A stretch of DNA of 64,000 nt, from NCBI RefSeq assembly GCF_002082015.1, contig NZ_CP015109.1:2323001-2387000 (forward strand), in the 5' to 3' direction. Source of the DNA: Sporosarcina ureae (lineage in GTDB: Bacteria > Bacillota > Bacilli > Bacillales_A > Planococcaceae). The position numbers were made by a program, and so were the translations under genes. Positions within the stretch are counted from its first letter, which is position 1; each line of letters starts with the position of its first letter. The notes under the pieces were generated by a model. The model did not search any database and was not told the DNA's origin. It saw only the letters and a list, made by a program, of their open reading frames with translations. This document shows positions 32,965 through 42,589 of the stretch, in pieces.

Positions 32965-33573
32965 TTGAGTATGTATCAGGAACTTGTACATTCCATTGTC
33001 ATCACGAAAAAGAATCGACTAGTGGACTTTCATCCATCTCTGCAACTCGTCGGAACCGGGAGAAGTGCGTTTGTTTTCCGAGTCAAATCTTCGAACAAGG
33101 CAATTAAAGTATTCTTTCCAAACTCCGTGTACATCGCGAAGGAAGAAGCCGAGATTTATCAAACATTGAAAGACATTCATTATTTCCCCTGCATCTATGA
33201 AACCGGTGCGAATTACGTAGTGATGGATTACGTCGAAGGGCATACACTTTTTGATTGTATGACGAATGGGCGAGTCATTACAGAGGCTCATATTAAAGAA
33301 ATTGATTACGCACTATCGCTAGCGGCCAATACAGGCTTAAATCCATCTGATATTCATTTGCGTAATATATTTATCACATCCGATCATCAAGTGAAGCTGA
33401 TCGATGTGGCGCGGTATAGACAGAAAAAAGATTGCAAACAGTGGAGCAATCTTAAAAGAGCCTACCGTCAATTTTATCGTAAACGTTTCTTTTGGAAGAA
33501 AGTCCCGAGTGCGCTTTTGAATGCTGTGGCGTTTTTGTATAAAAGAGGACTCATCCCATCGTATCGATTATAA
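32965..33573 (+). CDS. protein kinase-like protein (YrzF-like)
   Basis: 202 residues from a TTG 7 bases after GGAGG. It has a small kinase fold: a glycine-containing loop GTGRSAFVFRV, Lys in NKAIKVFF, and hinge YVVMDYVEG. The catalytic loop SDIHLRNIFI keeps the Asp and the Asn five residues on, and the metal Asp lies in LIDVARY. Similar B. subtilis proteins (YrzF) are called putative Ser/Thr kinases. It ends in a basic helix. A manganese riboswitch precedes it, which fits a Mn-using enzyme but is an inference. Confidence 0.8.
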   Translation: MSMYQELVHSIVITKKNRLVDFHPSLQLVGTGRSAFVFRVKSSNKAIKVFFPNSVYIAKEEAEIYQTLKDIHYFPCIYETGANYVVMDYVEGHTLFDCMTNGRVITEAHIKEIDYALSLAANTGLNPSDIHLRNIFITSDHQVKLIDVARYRQKKDCKQWSNLKRAYRQFYRKRFFWKKVPSALLNAVAFLYKRGLIPSYRL

Positions 33574-33631
33574 AAATGTATATAGATAGTAGCGAGCTTT
33601 AGACACCGTCAAGCTGAAGAGAAAGAAGTAG

Positions 33632-34684
33632 CTATTTTTTATCTTCAGCGTCAGGCGTTAATTTCACACTGGAAGGTTCATAAAATTGATCCACTAAGTT
33701 ATAAATAGTGATCAGTTCATACAAAACGACAAACTCGGGTGGGAATTGGCTTGGGTGTCTATCCTCCCGCATTGTGATTTCTTTATTGCCGTCCCAGAAA
33801 AGGTTGGTAACGTTTTGTAATTGCGTTTCATGCTTTTTCGGATTGTAGTCTATGGAATGCTTTAAGTCGTCCGCAAGCTCCTTGACAGCGTGCATGATCC
33901 GATCGCGCTCTGCCGATGTCCACGAAATGTGTTGTTCGGGTATATGGAGTAAAGCGCCTAAATGATATTCAAGATGATGTAAAAATAATAACTGTTTTTC
34001 AGCCATCTGCAGTTCTTTTTCTTTTCCTCTGACCCACGGATACAATTTGGATTCATTCCGTTGAAAATGAATCAATGTTTCCGTTTTCCTAATTTCTTTC
34101 GTAAGTTGCTTCGTGGTCTCTAGTTCATCGCGACGGTTTGTGTGTGCGTCATATAAAATCGTTCGGAAAGTCCGTTCTAAAATGGTTCCTGCTCGCTCAC
34201 TGATTCGTTGGATGTTGTCTACAATATCTCTTCTGTAGTTCGGTGGGAACACCAACATATTCACTACAGTGGACACGAGCAAACCAATAGTGGTCGTACC
34301 GAGTCGAATGAAAAAGGCGAATAAGTAGTTGCTGTGGATGACTTCGACCATCGCTACAGCTGTCAATGTGGCAACGAGTAGACCGGCATGCAAGTTTAAT
34401 CGGTAACAGACTAAAATGGTGGCTACCGCTGCTAATGTATAGGTAATCGGGGAATTCCCGAAGAGCGTAATAAAAAATACAGCGAATGCAGAGCCGATTG
34501 CCGATGCTGGAAATCGAATCAGTCCTTTTTTGATGGAATCGCTGACCGTTGGCTCGATCGTGACAATCGCTGTGATGACAGCGAATACGGGAGGCCAATT
34601 AAACCACTCACAAATGATAGCTGTCAACAAGATCGCTATCCCGGTTTTTACTATTCGGCCACCGTGGAAATGAAAGGATCGCAT
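33632..34684 (-). CDS. aromatic acid exporter (ArAE/FUSC) family protein
   Basis: 350 residues. Six hydrophobic helices in the first 150 residues (ITAIVTIEPTVSDSIKKGLIRF is the family hallmark) and a long cytosolic C-terminal domain, helical and charged, ending in polar residues. The family (PF06081 type) is related to plant and bacterial aromatic acid exporters; the substrate is unknown. It is convergent with the kinase-like gene. The start ATG at 34684 has a weak upstream site. Confidence 0.85.
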   Translation of the reverse strand: MRSFHFHGGRIVKTGIAILLTAIICEWFNWPPVFAVITAIVTIEPTVSDSIKKGLIRFPASAIGSAFAVFFITLFGNSPITYTLAAVATILVCYRLNLHAGLLVATLTAVAMVEVIHSNYLFAFFIRLGTTTIGLLVSTVVNMLVFPPNYRRDIVDNIQRISERAGTILERTFRTILYDAHTNRRDELETTKQLTKEIRKTETLIHFQRNESKLYPWVRGKEKELQMAEKQLLFLHHLEYHLGALLHIPEQHISWTSAERDRIMHAVKELADDLKHSIDYNPKKHETQLQNVTNLFWDGNKEITMREDRHPSQFPPEFVVLYELITIYNLVDQFYEPSSVKLTPDAEDKK

Positions 34685-34928
34685 GCGGTTATAACCTCCA
34701 GTTTCTACTGCGTATGTCTAGTACTGTAGTACATTATAGCATCTGAAACCATCGGAATGTAGGAGCGATCCTTTTTGCATACGTATCTACCTACACACAT
34801 TTTTAATTGGCGAATACTATGCTGTAACGAGGAATAGATTGCTACTAAGGTGTCACTCGATTACTGTCTTGTCATGTTCGCAAGTAGCATGCTAAATACG
34901 TGTGAAACTAGGAGAAGGGATGTGTGAA

Positions 34929-35183
34929 ATGAGTATCCTTTTATATTTGATAGTTGGCGGTGTGATTGGCTGGTTTGCTAGTCTGATCATTGGCAAAAGT
35001 GTCCCGGGCGGTATTGTCGGTAACATTCTTACAGGAATCATAGGTGCGTGGATTGGCGGAAGTTTATTTGGCAGTTGGGGACCACGCTTAGGGGACTTTT
35101 ATGTTATACCGACGATTGTCGGGGCGCTGATTTTTGTCATCATCGTCAGCTATATTATGAAAGCTGCGTACAAAAGTCGGTAA
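34929..35183 (+). CDS. GlsB/YeaQ/YmgE family membrane protein
   Basis: 84 residues with three glycine-rich helices and the motif GWFASLIIGKSVPGGIVGNILTGIIGAWIGG, shared by transglycosylase-associated (stress) proteins of this family. ATG 34929 gives the usual N terminus; ATG 34920 is an alternative with AGGAG 5 bases upstream. A terminator follows. Confidence 0.88.
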   Translation: MSILLYLIVGGVIGWFASLIIGKSVPGGIVGNILTGIIGAWIGGSLFGSWGPRLGDFYVIPTIVGALIFVIIVSYIMKAAYKSR

Positions 35184-35195
35184 CTAAATGAAGAA

Positions 35196-35232
35196 GAGGG
35201 CTACCCGAATTGTCGAGGGTGGTCCTTTTTTA
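35196..35232 (+). terminator. rho-independent terminator
   Basis: AGGGCTACCC pairs with GGGTGGTCCT with G-T pairing, followed by TTTTT. Confidence 0.75.
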
Positions 35233-35279
35233 TTGATTACACTACAGAAGACGATGAAAATTCTACTTGCGTACATAAG

Positions 35280-35293
35280 CATATCGTTATATG
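35280..35293 (+). promoter_or_regulatory. possible ArsR operator
   Basis: CATATCGTTATATG, a short dyad (CATAT/ATATG) 27 bp before the arsR start. The position suits autorepression; the dyad is too short to be sure. Confidence 0.3.
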
Positions 35294-35320
35294 ATGCATA
35301 AAGAAGTGGAGGGATGGACT

Positions 35321-35668
35321 ATGAATACACCTGTTACGGTTGATCTACAACGGGCATCACGACTGTTAAAATTGCTAGGTGATCCGACGCGGTTGACGAT
35401 GATGAAGCTACTCCATGCACATGAATGCTGTGTCTGTGAATTTGTTGCGATTTTTAAAATGAGTCAGCCGGCAATTAGCCAGCACTTACGGAAACTTCGT
35501 GATATGGAGTTGGTTAAAGAAGAACGTAGAGGTCAATGGATTTTCTTCTCGATCAATGAGCACCATGAAGAGTATCCGTTTATTCAAAGCATCCTTGAAC
35601 ACCTTCCAGAACAGAATGAATCCATCGCTGAATTGGAAGCACAAGGGCTTCGAATTTGTTGTGAATAA
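35321..35668 (+). CDS. arsR: arsenic-responsive repressor
   Basis: 115 residues from the ATG at 35321, 7 bases after GGAGGG (an earlier ATG at 35291 lacks a site). ArsR/SmtB winged helix with the metalloid site ECCVCEF in the helix before the recognition helix (SQPAISQHLRKLRD) and an additional CC near the C terminus. As(III) binding releases it from the ars promoter. First gene of arsRBC. Confidence 0.93.
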   Translation: MNTPVTVDLQRASRLLKLLGDPTRLTMMKLLHAHECCVCEFVAIFKMSQPAISQHLRKLRDMELVKEERRGQWIFFSINEHHEEYPFIQSILEHLPEQNESIAELEAQGLRICCE

Positions 35669-35683
35669 GGAGGAGAAAGTACG

Positions 35684-36982
35684 TTGGCTTCAGTCATAAC
35701 CGCATCATTGATTTTCATCATCACATTGATTTTTGTCATTTGGCAGCCTAGAAACTTATCGATCGGATGGTCTGCCTGTATTGGTGCCATCATCGCATTA
35801 GGAGTAGGGGTTGTTAATTTCCAAGACGTCATGGACGTAACGGGAATCGTCTGGAATGCTACGCTAGCTTTCATCGCAATCATCATTATTTCATTAGTCT
35901 TGGATGAAATCGGATTTTTCGAGTGGTCCGCTCTACATATGGCTAGATTAGCCAAAGGCAGTGGTATTCGCCTATTTATTTACGTCACCATTTTAGGCGC
36001 AGTCGTGGCTGCTCTGTTCGCAAACGATGGGGCGGCTCTTATATTAACACCCATTGTACTTTCGATGGTACGAAATTTACATTTTAATGAAAAAATGATT
36101 TTCCCATTTATTATGGCCAGCGGTTTTATCGCTGATACGACTTCATTGCCGTTGGTCGTAAGTAACTTAGTGAATATTGTTTCGGCAGACTTTTTTGATA
36201 TCGGGTTTGTTGAATATGCATCTCGAATGATGGTCCCGAACTTATTTGCATTAGTTGCCAGTGTCCTCGTGTTGTTGTTATTCTTTCGTAAAAGTATTCC
36301 CAAAAACTATGAAGTCTCTGATTTAAAACAACCGAAAGAGGCGATCAAAGATCTCAAGTTGTTTCGACTTGCTTGGGTCATTTTAGGTGTATTGCTGATC
36401 GGGTATTTCTCTAGTGGGTTTACGGGATTGCCTGTATCTATTATTGCGGGGCTGACGGCGATATTCTTCATGGCCATGGCACAAAAAAGTCCAGCTGTTC
36501 ACACGAAACAAGTGCTTACAGGTGCGCCTTGGGCGATCGTCTTCTTCTCTGTTGGGATGTATGTGGTCGTCTACGGATTGCGTAATGTCGGTCTAACGGG
36601 TGTGTTGGCGGATGTCATTCAAGTGGCAGCTGATCAAGGACTCTTTATCGCAACGGTTTCGATGGGCTTTATCGCGGCACTATTGTCATCCATTATGAAT
36701 AATATGCCGACGGTCATGATTAACGCGTTAGCCATATCAGACACGACCACGACAAGTCCTATTCGCGAAGCGTTGATTTACGCAAATGTTATCGGATCGG
36801 ATTTAGGACCCAAAATCACCCCGATCGGTTCATTGGCCACTTTATTATGGTTGCATGTACTGTCTCAAAAAGGTGTGAAGATCTCTTGGGGTAGCTATTT
36901 TAAGATCGGTATTATATTAACAGTACCTACACTCCTGATTACACTCATCGGACTGTATCTATGGCTGTCAATCGTACAATAA
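35684..36982 (+). CDS. arsB: arsenite efflux pump ArsB
   Basis: 432 residues with about 12 helices, an arsenite exporter of the ArsB/NhaD superfamily. Recognisable segments are [38 protein letters not shown] and the C-terminal [20 protein letters not shown]. It starts with TTG after AAGGAGGAG, 15 bp after arsR, so the two are one transcript. Confidence 0.95.
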   Translation: MASVITASLIFIITLIFVIWQPRNLSIGWSACIGAIIALGVGVVNFQDVMDVTGIVWNATLAFIAIIIISLVLDEIGFFEWSALHMARLAKGSGIRLFIYVTILGAVVAALFANDGAALILTPIVLSMVRNLHFNEKMIFPFIMASGFIADTTSLPLVVSNLVNIVSADFFDIGFVEYASRMMVPNLFALVASVLVLLLFFRKSIPKNYEVSDLKQPKEAIKDLKLFRLAWVILGVLLIGYFSSGFTGLPVSIIAGLTAIFFMAMAQKSPAVHTKQVLTGAPWAIVFFSVGMYVVVYGLRNVGLTGVLADVIQVAADQGLFIATVSMGFIAALLSSIMNNMPTVMINALAISDTTTTSPIREALIYANVIGSDLGPKITPIGSLATLLWLHVLSQKGVKISWGSYFKIGIILTVPTLLITLIGLYLWLSIVQ

Positions 36983-37006
36983 ATCATCGAAAAAGGGGAT
37001 TTCATT

Positions 37007-37426
37007 ATGCAGAAAAAAACACTCTACTTCTTATGTACAGGCAACTCATGCCGTAGCCAAATGGCTGAAGGGTGGGGCAAAAAGTATCTCGGAGAAGAAT
37101 GGCAAGTTCTCAGTGCTGGAATTGAAGCGCATGGTGTCAATCCACATGCTATACAAGCTATGAATGAAGTGGGCATCGACATTTCCAATCAAACTTCAGA
37201 TATCATCGATCCACAAATCTTACACCATGCAGATGTCGTCGTCACTCTTTGTGGAGATGCTGCCGACAAGTGTCCGATGACACCACCCCATGTAAAACGT
37301 GATCATTGGGGATTTGATGACCCTGCAAAAGCACAAGGAACGGATGAAGAGAAATGGGCATTCTTCCAGCGTGTGCGCGATGAAATAGGTGCACGGATTG
37401 CGCACTTTTCTAAAACGGGTGAATGA
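37007..37426 (+). CDS. arsC: arsenate reductase, thioredoxin-coupled
   Basis: 139 residues with a low-molecular-weight phosphatase fold. The P-loop CTGNSCR (Cys 10 to Arg 16) and the redox pair Cys 82 and Cys 89 (LCGDAADKC) are at the same positions as in Gram-positive thioredoxin-dependent ArsC. It reduces arsenate to arsenite for export by ArsB. Last gene of arsRBC; 24 bp after arsB. Confidence 0.97.
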   Translation: MQKKTLYFLCTGNSCRSQMAEGWGKKYLGEEWQVLSAGIEAHGVNPHAIQAMNEVGIDISNQTSDIIDPQILHHADVVVTLCGDAADKCPMTPPHVKRDHWGFDDPAKAQGTDEEKWAFFQRVRDEIGARIAHFSKTGE

Positions 37427-37562
37427 AAGTAAAAGGCTGTAGATGCTGATCCGTGCTATTCGTTGACATGTGAAGCGCTTCTTTTACATATTACTACGTC
37501 CTATAAATAGAATAATCAGATAGTACGTGAGATAATGAGACTATGAAAAGGAGGGGTTCGTC

Positions 37563-38072
37563 ATGGATCATCGATTTCCGATCGGGGAATTACACGTTCC
37601 GGAACAGGTGACGTTGGAAGATGTTCAACAGTGGTTACAAAAAATGGAGAGCTATGCTACTCGATTGAGGGAAACTGTGGATGCATTGAATGAGGAAGAG
37701 TTGAACAAAACGTATCGCGAAGGTGCGTGGACCGTTCGTCAATTGGTGCATCACATTGCAGATTCGCAGTTGACTATGTATCAGCGATTAAAGCTTGCGT
37801 TAACAGAAGACCAGCCAACTGCTCCCGCTTTCGATCAAGAGAAGTGGGCTGTATTACCTGACACGCAGCTGCCGGTTGAGCCTTCGATTAACATGCTAGA
37901 AGGAATCAATGAACGTATAGTTGCGTTAGGCAATAGTCTAACGGAAGAGCAACTGCAACGAACATTTATTCATCAAGTAAACGGTGAGATCACAGTAGCG
38001 AGAAAAGTAGCGAAGTTGGCTTGGCATGAAGAACATCACTTAGCACATATTGAGATCGCTTTGGCGAAATGA
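37563..38072 (+). CDS. bstA: DinB-fold thiol transferase (BstA/YfiT-like)
   Basis: 169 residues, close along its length to B. subtilis YfiT: RFPIGE at the start and WTVRQLVHHIADSQ. Metal ligands are probably His 64, His 158 and His 162 (the last two in EEHHLAHI, spaced HxxxH). YfiT-like proteins are putative bacillithiol S-transferases. ATG after AAAGGAGGGG. Monocistronic with a strong terminator. Confidence 0.85.
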   Translation: MDHRFPIGELHVPEQVTLEDVQQWLQKMESYATRLRETVDALNEEELNKTYREGAWTVRQLVHHIADSQLTMYQRLKLALTEDQPTAPAFDQEKWAVLPDTQLPVEPSINMLEGINERIVALGNSLTEEQLQRTFIHQVNGEITVARKVAKLAWHEEHHLAHIEIALAK

Positions 38073-38091
38073 GTACGTAGTGTAATGTATA

Positions 38092-38132
38092 GACCCCGCC
38101 ACTTCTTCATATGGAGAAAGTGGCGGGTTTTT
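38092..38132. terminator. bidirectional terminator
   Basis: ACCCCGCCACTT pairs with AAGTGGCGGGT, followed by TTTTTA. It lies between converging genes; the minus-strand gene stop is at its right edge. Confidence 0.85.
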
Positions 38133-38553
38133 AATGTTCCCCGGTACCTCTCGAGCGTTTGATTGCACGAACCAATGCCAGTTCTGACTGGTGATTGGCA
38201 TAGTCAACCAGTTGTGGCACGCGAAATAGATCAAGCAGTAACCAAAGGTACGGAATGAATGGAAGAATGATAAAGTGCGGATGCATGAGTAAAAATAAGA
38301 TATAATCAAAAATCATTTGATTGATATACGCATCTCTGATGAAATAAATGATTACACCATTCAGTAATAACGTGTAAATTGCACCAAAAATCGCGTATGG
38401 CGTAATACCAAGATAAAATCTGTGAAGAAAGTAATTGCCAAAGAGTATCAGAAGTACATACGTGATGGCATTTGTTTTCTTGCGGTTATTGTATTCATAC
38501 TGTAATTGCATTACTTCTTCATATGTCATGCCTTTCTTACTTACATAGTCCAT
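38131..38553 (-). CDS. TM2-domain-like membrane protein
   Basis: 140 residues. A helical charged N terminus (YEEVMQLQYEYNNRKK) precedes a TM2-like pair of helices with the signature FLHRFYLGITPY, then two further hydrophobic helices and a basic tail. TM2 proteins are widespread and of unknown role in bacteria. The ATG at 38553 follows GAGGTAACGG. It is divergent from the zinc-ribbon protein gene. Confidence 0.75.
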   Translation of the reverse strand: MDYVSKKGMTYEEVMQLQYEYNNRKKTNAITYVLLILFGNYFLHRFYLGITPYAIFGAIYTLLLNGVIIYFIRDAYINQMIFDYILFLLMHPHFIILPFIPYLWLLLDLFRVPQLVDYANHQSELALVRAIKRSRGTGEH

Positions 38554-38661
38554 TATACCGTTACCTCCTATAGTTCATTATGTCACTTAAACTACTATAT
38601 CATAAATTAGTCTGGTATAATCAGACTAATTATATGAATGTATGAAAGGTGGCATAACTAT

Positions 38662-39414
38662 ATGAAATGTACAAGATGTGGACGTCATTTGCAGTCTAGA
38701 CATGAAGATTGTCCGAATTGTGGTGAGCCGATTGTCTATAAATTAGAGAAAAGTCATAATTTGGCGAAGATGTTTTTTTCAGCATTGTTGACGATTGTAG
38801 CCTTAGTGGCGGTAGTTGTTATACTATACAGTGACCATGATTTTACGTTGAAAAAAGAGAGTGTAGAACAGGCAACAGAATCTGTCTTGGGTGGATCAAC
38901 TACTAATCCCAGCTCTGATGAGGAGCGGGCGGAAGAATACGAACAGGTTGCGGATAATCCCGAGGTCGCAACTAAAAGTGTATCAGTACAATCTAATCCG
39001 GTTATAGAAGATACGCAAGAATATGAGGTTGATGAACCGTTACCGATGCGTGAGCTAGTGGAAGAATTCTATCTAGACTATCGCTTGACATATAGTGAGT
39101 CATTGAACAATTTAGATTTTAGTATAGTCGAACCGTATTTAACTCCAAATAGTCCAGCGTACAGTGGAATGTATGAATACATAGGCGATAACAAAGAATC
39201 CGGATATTATTTCAACTTCTATGATAACGAAATATTGGACTATTATAGAGACAATGACATGCTGTATCTAAAAACATACGAAGCGTTCGATTTAATTGAT
39301 CGGAATGGAGAAATAACTTCACATCAGCGAAATAAAACCTATGCAATAGTTTTGAATTACAATAATGTACCTGTTCAAATAGATGCAATTGAGATTACAA
39401 ATTATTATCGATAA
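38662..39414 (+). CDS. zinc-ribbon membrane protein (TcaA/YvbJ-like)
   Basis: 250 residues from the ATG at 38662 after AAAGGTGG. The N-terminal zinc ribbon has Cys 3, 6, 17 and 20 (CTRC and CPNC). One membrane helix (38-58) is followed by a low-complexity acidic linker (about 65-125) and an outside domain of about 120 residues, NTF2-like in appearance, resembling the C-terminal domain of TcaA-type proteins. Role unknown; relatives affect glycopeptide susceptibility. Confidence 0.75.
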   Translation: MKCTRCGRHLQSRHEDCPNCGEPIVYKLEKSHNLAKMFFSALLTIVALVAVVVILYSDHDFTLKKESVEQATESVLGGSTTNPSSDEERAEEYEQVADNPEVATKSVSVQSNPVIEDTQEYEVDEPLPMRELVEEFYLDYRLTYSESLNNLDFSIVEPYLTPNSPAYSGMYEYIGDNKESGYYFNFYDNEILDYYRDNDMLYLKTYEAFDLIDRNGEITSHQRNKTYAIVLNYNNVPVQIDAIEITNYYR

Positions 39415-39493
39415 CTACAAGATGATTCTGAAGCAAATTTGACTTTACAATGTACAGACTTATGGATTATAGGTAAGTCTATGAGAGATGAAT

Positions 39494-39769
39494 GTGAAGA
39501 GGCAAAGAATCATTGTACTCATATCATAGCTTATAGTCGGTATTCTATCTGGTGTATTAACCAAGATGCTGGAATCTATCCCTTTCATTGTAGATGTCTT
39601 CACTAGATGGGTATTTGAGAATTAATTGCGACGTGCATTGCGGGTATACAGTCAAAATGCTATGCAGGCAACGATTCATACGTTGCTATTCTTTTTAGGA
39701 ATGTTGATCGGCTATTATCTATACTCTGCCGATTTAACTGGCGTGTATTCGACGAATGATATGAAGTAA
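39494..39769 (+). pseudogene. decayed membrane protein gene
   Basis: A single frame starts KRQRIIVLIS and runs through LIVGILSGVLTKMLE and a second helix GMLIGYYLYSADL, but carries two in-frame stops (TAG near 39527 and TAA near 39616) and ends at TAA 39767. The family is not identified. Together with the next entry it fills most of the 39415-40354 gap. Confidence 0.6.
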
Positions 39770-39781
39770 TGAGGTGTCTAA

Positions 39782-40124
39782 TTGGTAGTTACGCCATTTC
39801 TTTCGGTGGTCGTCTGGTATGCGATACATAGTAGATACTAGGCTTGTTTTTTACCTGCGTTATCTATAGGGATGGTGTTAAGTCTCACACTAGGAATCGG
39901 GTTATTTTATTTGATGTTAATTAATTGGAAAAACTTATTATCTACATCATTTTGTGCGTGATCTTCTATCGAAACCTTAAACACTGACTATCGTGATTGT
40001 TCTTTCTGTTATGGTCACATGTGTAATTGATTTAACGCCATTATTTTGGTTCTTAATGTTTTGATTTATACTACTTTACGGACCCTTTTCTATCGATGAA
40101 GAGAGTCTCTTTGTGAATGTGTAA
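39782..40124 (+). pseudogene. decayed membrane protein gene, second
   Basis: Begins at a TTG after GAGGTG with VVTPFLSVVVWYAIHS. There is a TAG after about 19 codons, then hydrophobic sequence (LSLTLGIGLFYLMLI), a frameshift near 39960, another stop and a final EESLFVNV. It starts 13 bp after the previous pseudogene, so both were probably one operon. Confidence 0.55.
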
Positions 40125-40354
40125 TAAATGAAAGTTGAATCGTCATTTTTAATTAATTCCACGCCAAGTTATCTGTTCAAAATGTAACAAACCCAATTAT
40201 AGTTTGTCAGAACTATGATATAGTGAGTACTAGTTTTTATGAAAAGATCTTATATAGTAACCATTTGGTGTTAACACATTACATGGTTATGAGTAGTTGA
40301 TCGGTCCAGAACAATTTATCCGAAGTGTGGAAGTGTATAAATGGAGGTTTACTG

Positions 40355-40681
40355 ATGTTGAAGGTCGTGGTGATCTTTCTGCTGGCCGGCTTGGCTGAAA
40401 TCGGCGGAGGATATTTGATTTGGCAATGGTTGCGCGAAGGGAAATCTGCACTGTTCGGATTATTCGGCGGCATCGCCTTAATTTTATATGGGGTAGTGGT
40501 CACATTCCAGACATTCCCGACATTTGGCAGAGTGTATGCGGCATATGGGGGCGTGTTCGTCTTTCTATCCGTATTATGGGGATGGGGAATTGATAAAAAA
40601 ACGCCTGATTTGTACGACTTCCTAGGGGCAGGAATTTGCCTGATTGGCGTAACCGTTATATTGTTTGCACCGAGATCGTGA
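40355..40681 (+). CDS. ynfA: YnfA/UPF0060 family membrane protein
   Basis: 108 residues, four helices. Strong family signature: [21 protein letters not shown], then [12 protein letters not shown] and [18 protein letters not shown]. The family is related to the drug/metabolite transporter superfamily; function is not settled. ATG 40355 is placed after GGAGG. Confidence 0.93.
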   Translation: MLKVVVIFLLAGLAEIGGGYLIWQWLREGKSALFGLFGGIALILYGVVVTFQTFPTFGRVYAAYGGVFVFLSVLWGWGIDKKTPDLYDFLGAGICLIGVTVILFAPRS

Positions 40682-40732
40682 TGGCAAGACAGGGAAATGG
40701 AGTACATCATTTGATAACGGAAGGACGTTCCT

Positions 40733-41152
40733 ATGACGCAAAATGAAATCTTTCATATTGGCAAACAAGCATTGGAAGCCCAATCTTTCAGCAAACTATT
40801 GGGAACGAAATTGATAGAGTTTACGGTCGGGGAAGTAGTACTGGAAGTTCCCATCACGGAACACGTTCTACAGCAACATGGTTTTGTACACGGTGGGGTC
40901 ATTGGCTATGCAGCAGATAACGCATTGACTTTTGTAGGCGGTTCCGTTCTAGGCCCAAACGTACTGACAGCAGAATACAAAATCAACTATGTACGGCCCG
41001 CTGTAGGTGAAACATTAATCGCCCGGGCGACAGTGATTTCTGCTGGAAAACGACAAGCCGTCTGCCGCTGTGATGTATTTGCTGTCAAGGATGGTGAAGA
41101 AAAGATGTGTGCCACTGCCCAAGGGACCATTATGACAGTCGTATTGGAATAA
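40733..41152 (+). CDS. PaaI-like hotdog thioesterase
   Basis: 139 residues. The hotdog motif HGFVHGGVIGYAADNAL (about 45-61) has the conserved HGG and the Asp of the PaaI family, likely acting on acyl- or aroyl-CoA. It is a different subgroup from the one at 14475. The ATG follows AAGGACG. A terminator hairpin starts 26 bp after the stop. Confidence 0.87.
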   Translation: MTQNEIFHIGKQALEAQSFSKLLGTKLIEFTVGEVVLEVPITEHVLQQHGFVHGGVIGYAADNALTFVGGSVLGPNVLTAEYKINYVRPAVGETLIARATVISAGKRQAVCRCDVFAVKDGEEKMCATAQGTIMTVVLE

Positions 41153-41177
41153 TGAAATGAATAAACTACTACAACAA

Positions 41178-41207
41178 CGCACCTAGTAGCTAGCAGGTGC
41201 GTTTTGT
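41178..41207 (+). terminator. rho-independent terminator
   Basis: CGCACCT pairs with AGGTGCG across a 10-base loop, then TTTTG. The last codons and stop of the converging minus-strand gene lie inside the hairpin. Confidence 0.7.
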
Positions 41208-42019
41208 GTCGTTTCATTCGCGTGCATATGACCGGCCGCAGTAGTCGTAGCGTACGTCCGTTGACGTTTGGTCGAGTGATACCAGTTGTGAAACAATAGA
41301 ATGATGATCACAAGATCCACCGCATCGCCACCGTAATACATAAGCATCGCTCCTGCACGCGCCTCTTCAATCGGTACACCGGTAGGCGGATAGGCGTATA
41401 ACCATTTGGATAAAATTCCGTGTCCCGCCAGAGCCGCGATAAAGATTGCAGTACGGTAGCGATCACTATAGCGGCGAGACACGGGATCGATGTATAAAAG
41501 AGAGATGGTAAATAGATAACCCGCAACGAATACGTGCATATGGATCACGATATGCAGCCAGAGATGATGATGCATGGCCGCAAACAATCCTGTCGTGTAT
41601 AACAACCAAAGTCCGCCGATGTTTAAAATGGAAGCGATGACGGGATGTGTAAAGAACCCCGCGAGTCGGCTTTTTAACAAGCGGCTGACCTTCCTAGCCT
41701 GACGAACAGGAAGGGTCCGCAGCACTAACGTCATAGGAGCAGCGAGCGCCAATAGAAGGGGACCGAGCATGCCGAGTAAAAGATGGCCTAACATATGCCA
41801 TGTAAAATGATCATGTGAAAGTTCCGCTAGCGGTCCGACCAGGGCGCTTACCGAAGCGAGTACGCCTGCTAGCCAAAACGCAATCCGTCTACGTGGCCAT
41901 TTACGTAAACGCTTTTTCCGGTTGGAATGAAAGACAGCGCCCCCGTATAACAGAATAGAGAGCGATGCAAGCACCCCAAACAGCCAATCGGTTGTACTGA
42001 AGTATGCATCATGTGGCAT
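41183..42019 (-). CDS. CtaG-like cytochrome c oxidase assembly protein
   Basis: 278 residues, seven or eight membrane helices, of the Caa3_CtaG family (PF09678), needed for assembly of caa3-type oxidase in Bacillus. Histidine-rich helices such as SHDHFTWHMLGHLLLGM and LWLHIVIHMHVFVAGYLF are typical. I take ATG 42019, 10 codons inside the longest frame, because it follows GGAAGGG. It overlaps the end of the upstream DUF2243 gene, so both are co-translated. Confidence 0.87.
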   Translation of the reverse strand: MPHDAYFSTTDWLFGVLASLSILLYGGAVFHSNRKKRLRKWPRRRIAFWLAGVLASVSALVGPLAELSHDHFTWHMLGHLLLGMLGPLLLALAAPMTLVLRTLPVRQARKVSRLLKSRLAGFFTHPVIASILNIGGLWLLYTTGLFAAMHHHLWLHIVIHMHVFVAGYLFTISLLYIDPVSRRYSDRYRTAIFIAALAGHGILSKWLYAYPPTGVPIEEARAGAMLMYYGGDAVDLVIIILLFHNWYHSTKRQRTYATTTAAGHMHANETTQNAPASY

Positions 42020-42512
42020 GAAGCACCAGCCCTTCCGCAGAGCGTGCATCCCGTTGCGCTGACTTCATTAACAACAGACCGGCCACAATCATCACAATCG
42101 CCGCACCGTTCCACACGACATCATACGGGACGATGTCTACATGATAACGAATCTGATGAATGCGCATGACCTTATGTTGAATGGTTCCGTCATACAATTG
42201 GAACGCCCCGCCACCAAGTAACTTGCCACCCCAAAACATCTTATGCCATAACGCATTTCTCCTACGCAAATCCGCCACCAAATACAACGCACCCACCGTC
42301 GCAAACCAGCTAAACGCATGAAACAAACCATCCGACACTAATCCAACCGCCACCGTAGATTGATCATAAAACTTGTGCCAATGCAGCAACTGATGAAACA
42401 GTGTCTCGTCCAAAAATGCTACAAACCCAAGTCCGAATAATATACCCGCCCATAAATTTCTCTTCTGATAACTTTTCCGATTCGGCCAATTTTTCACTTG
42501 CGATACAACCAC
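42009..42512 (-). CDS. DUF2243 membrane protein
   Basis: 167 residues with four helices. The family motif FVAFLDETLFHQLLHWHKFYD is present, then DGLFHAFSWFATVGALYLVADLRRR. GTG start at 42512 after AAAGGAG. DUF2243 proteins are often next to CtaG-like genes, as here; their conserved His and Asp residues suggest a metal or heme role, which is unproven. Confidence 0.85.
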   Translation of the reverse strand: MVVSQVKNWPNRKSYQKRNLWAGILFGLGFVAFLDETLFHQLLHWHKFYDQSTVAVGLVSDGLFHAFSWFATVGALYLVADLRRRNALWHKMFWGGKLLGGGAFQLYDGTIQHKVMRIHQIRYHVDIVPYDVVWNGAAIVMIVAGLLLMKSAQRDARSAEGLVLHAT

Positions 42513-42589
42513 TTATTCCCACTCCTTTCCTAACGTACGTAGTGTTCCCTGAGGACGCGGTGTTTAATACATAGCGGGTGCTGGCGGAT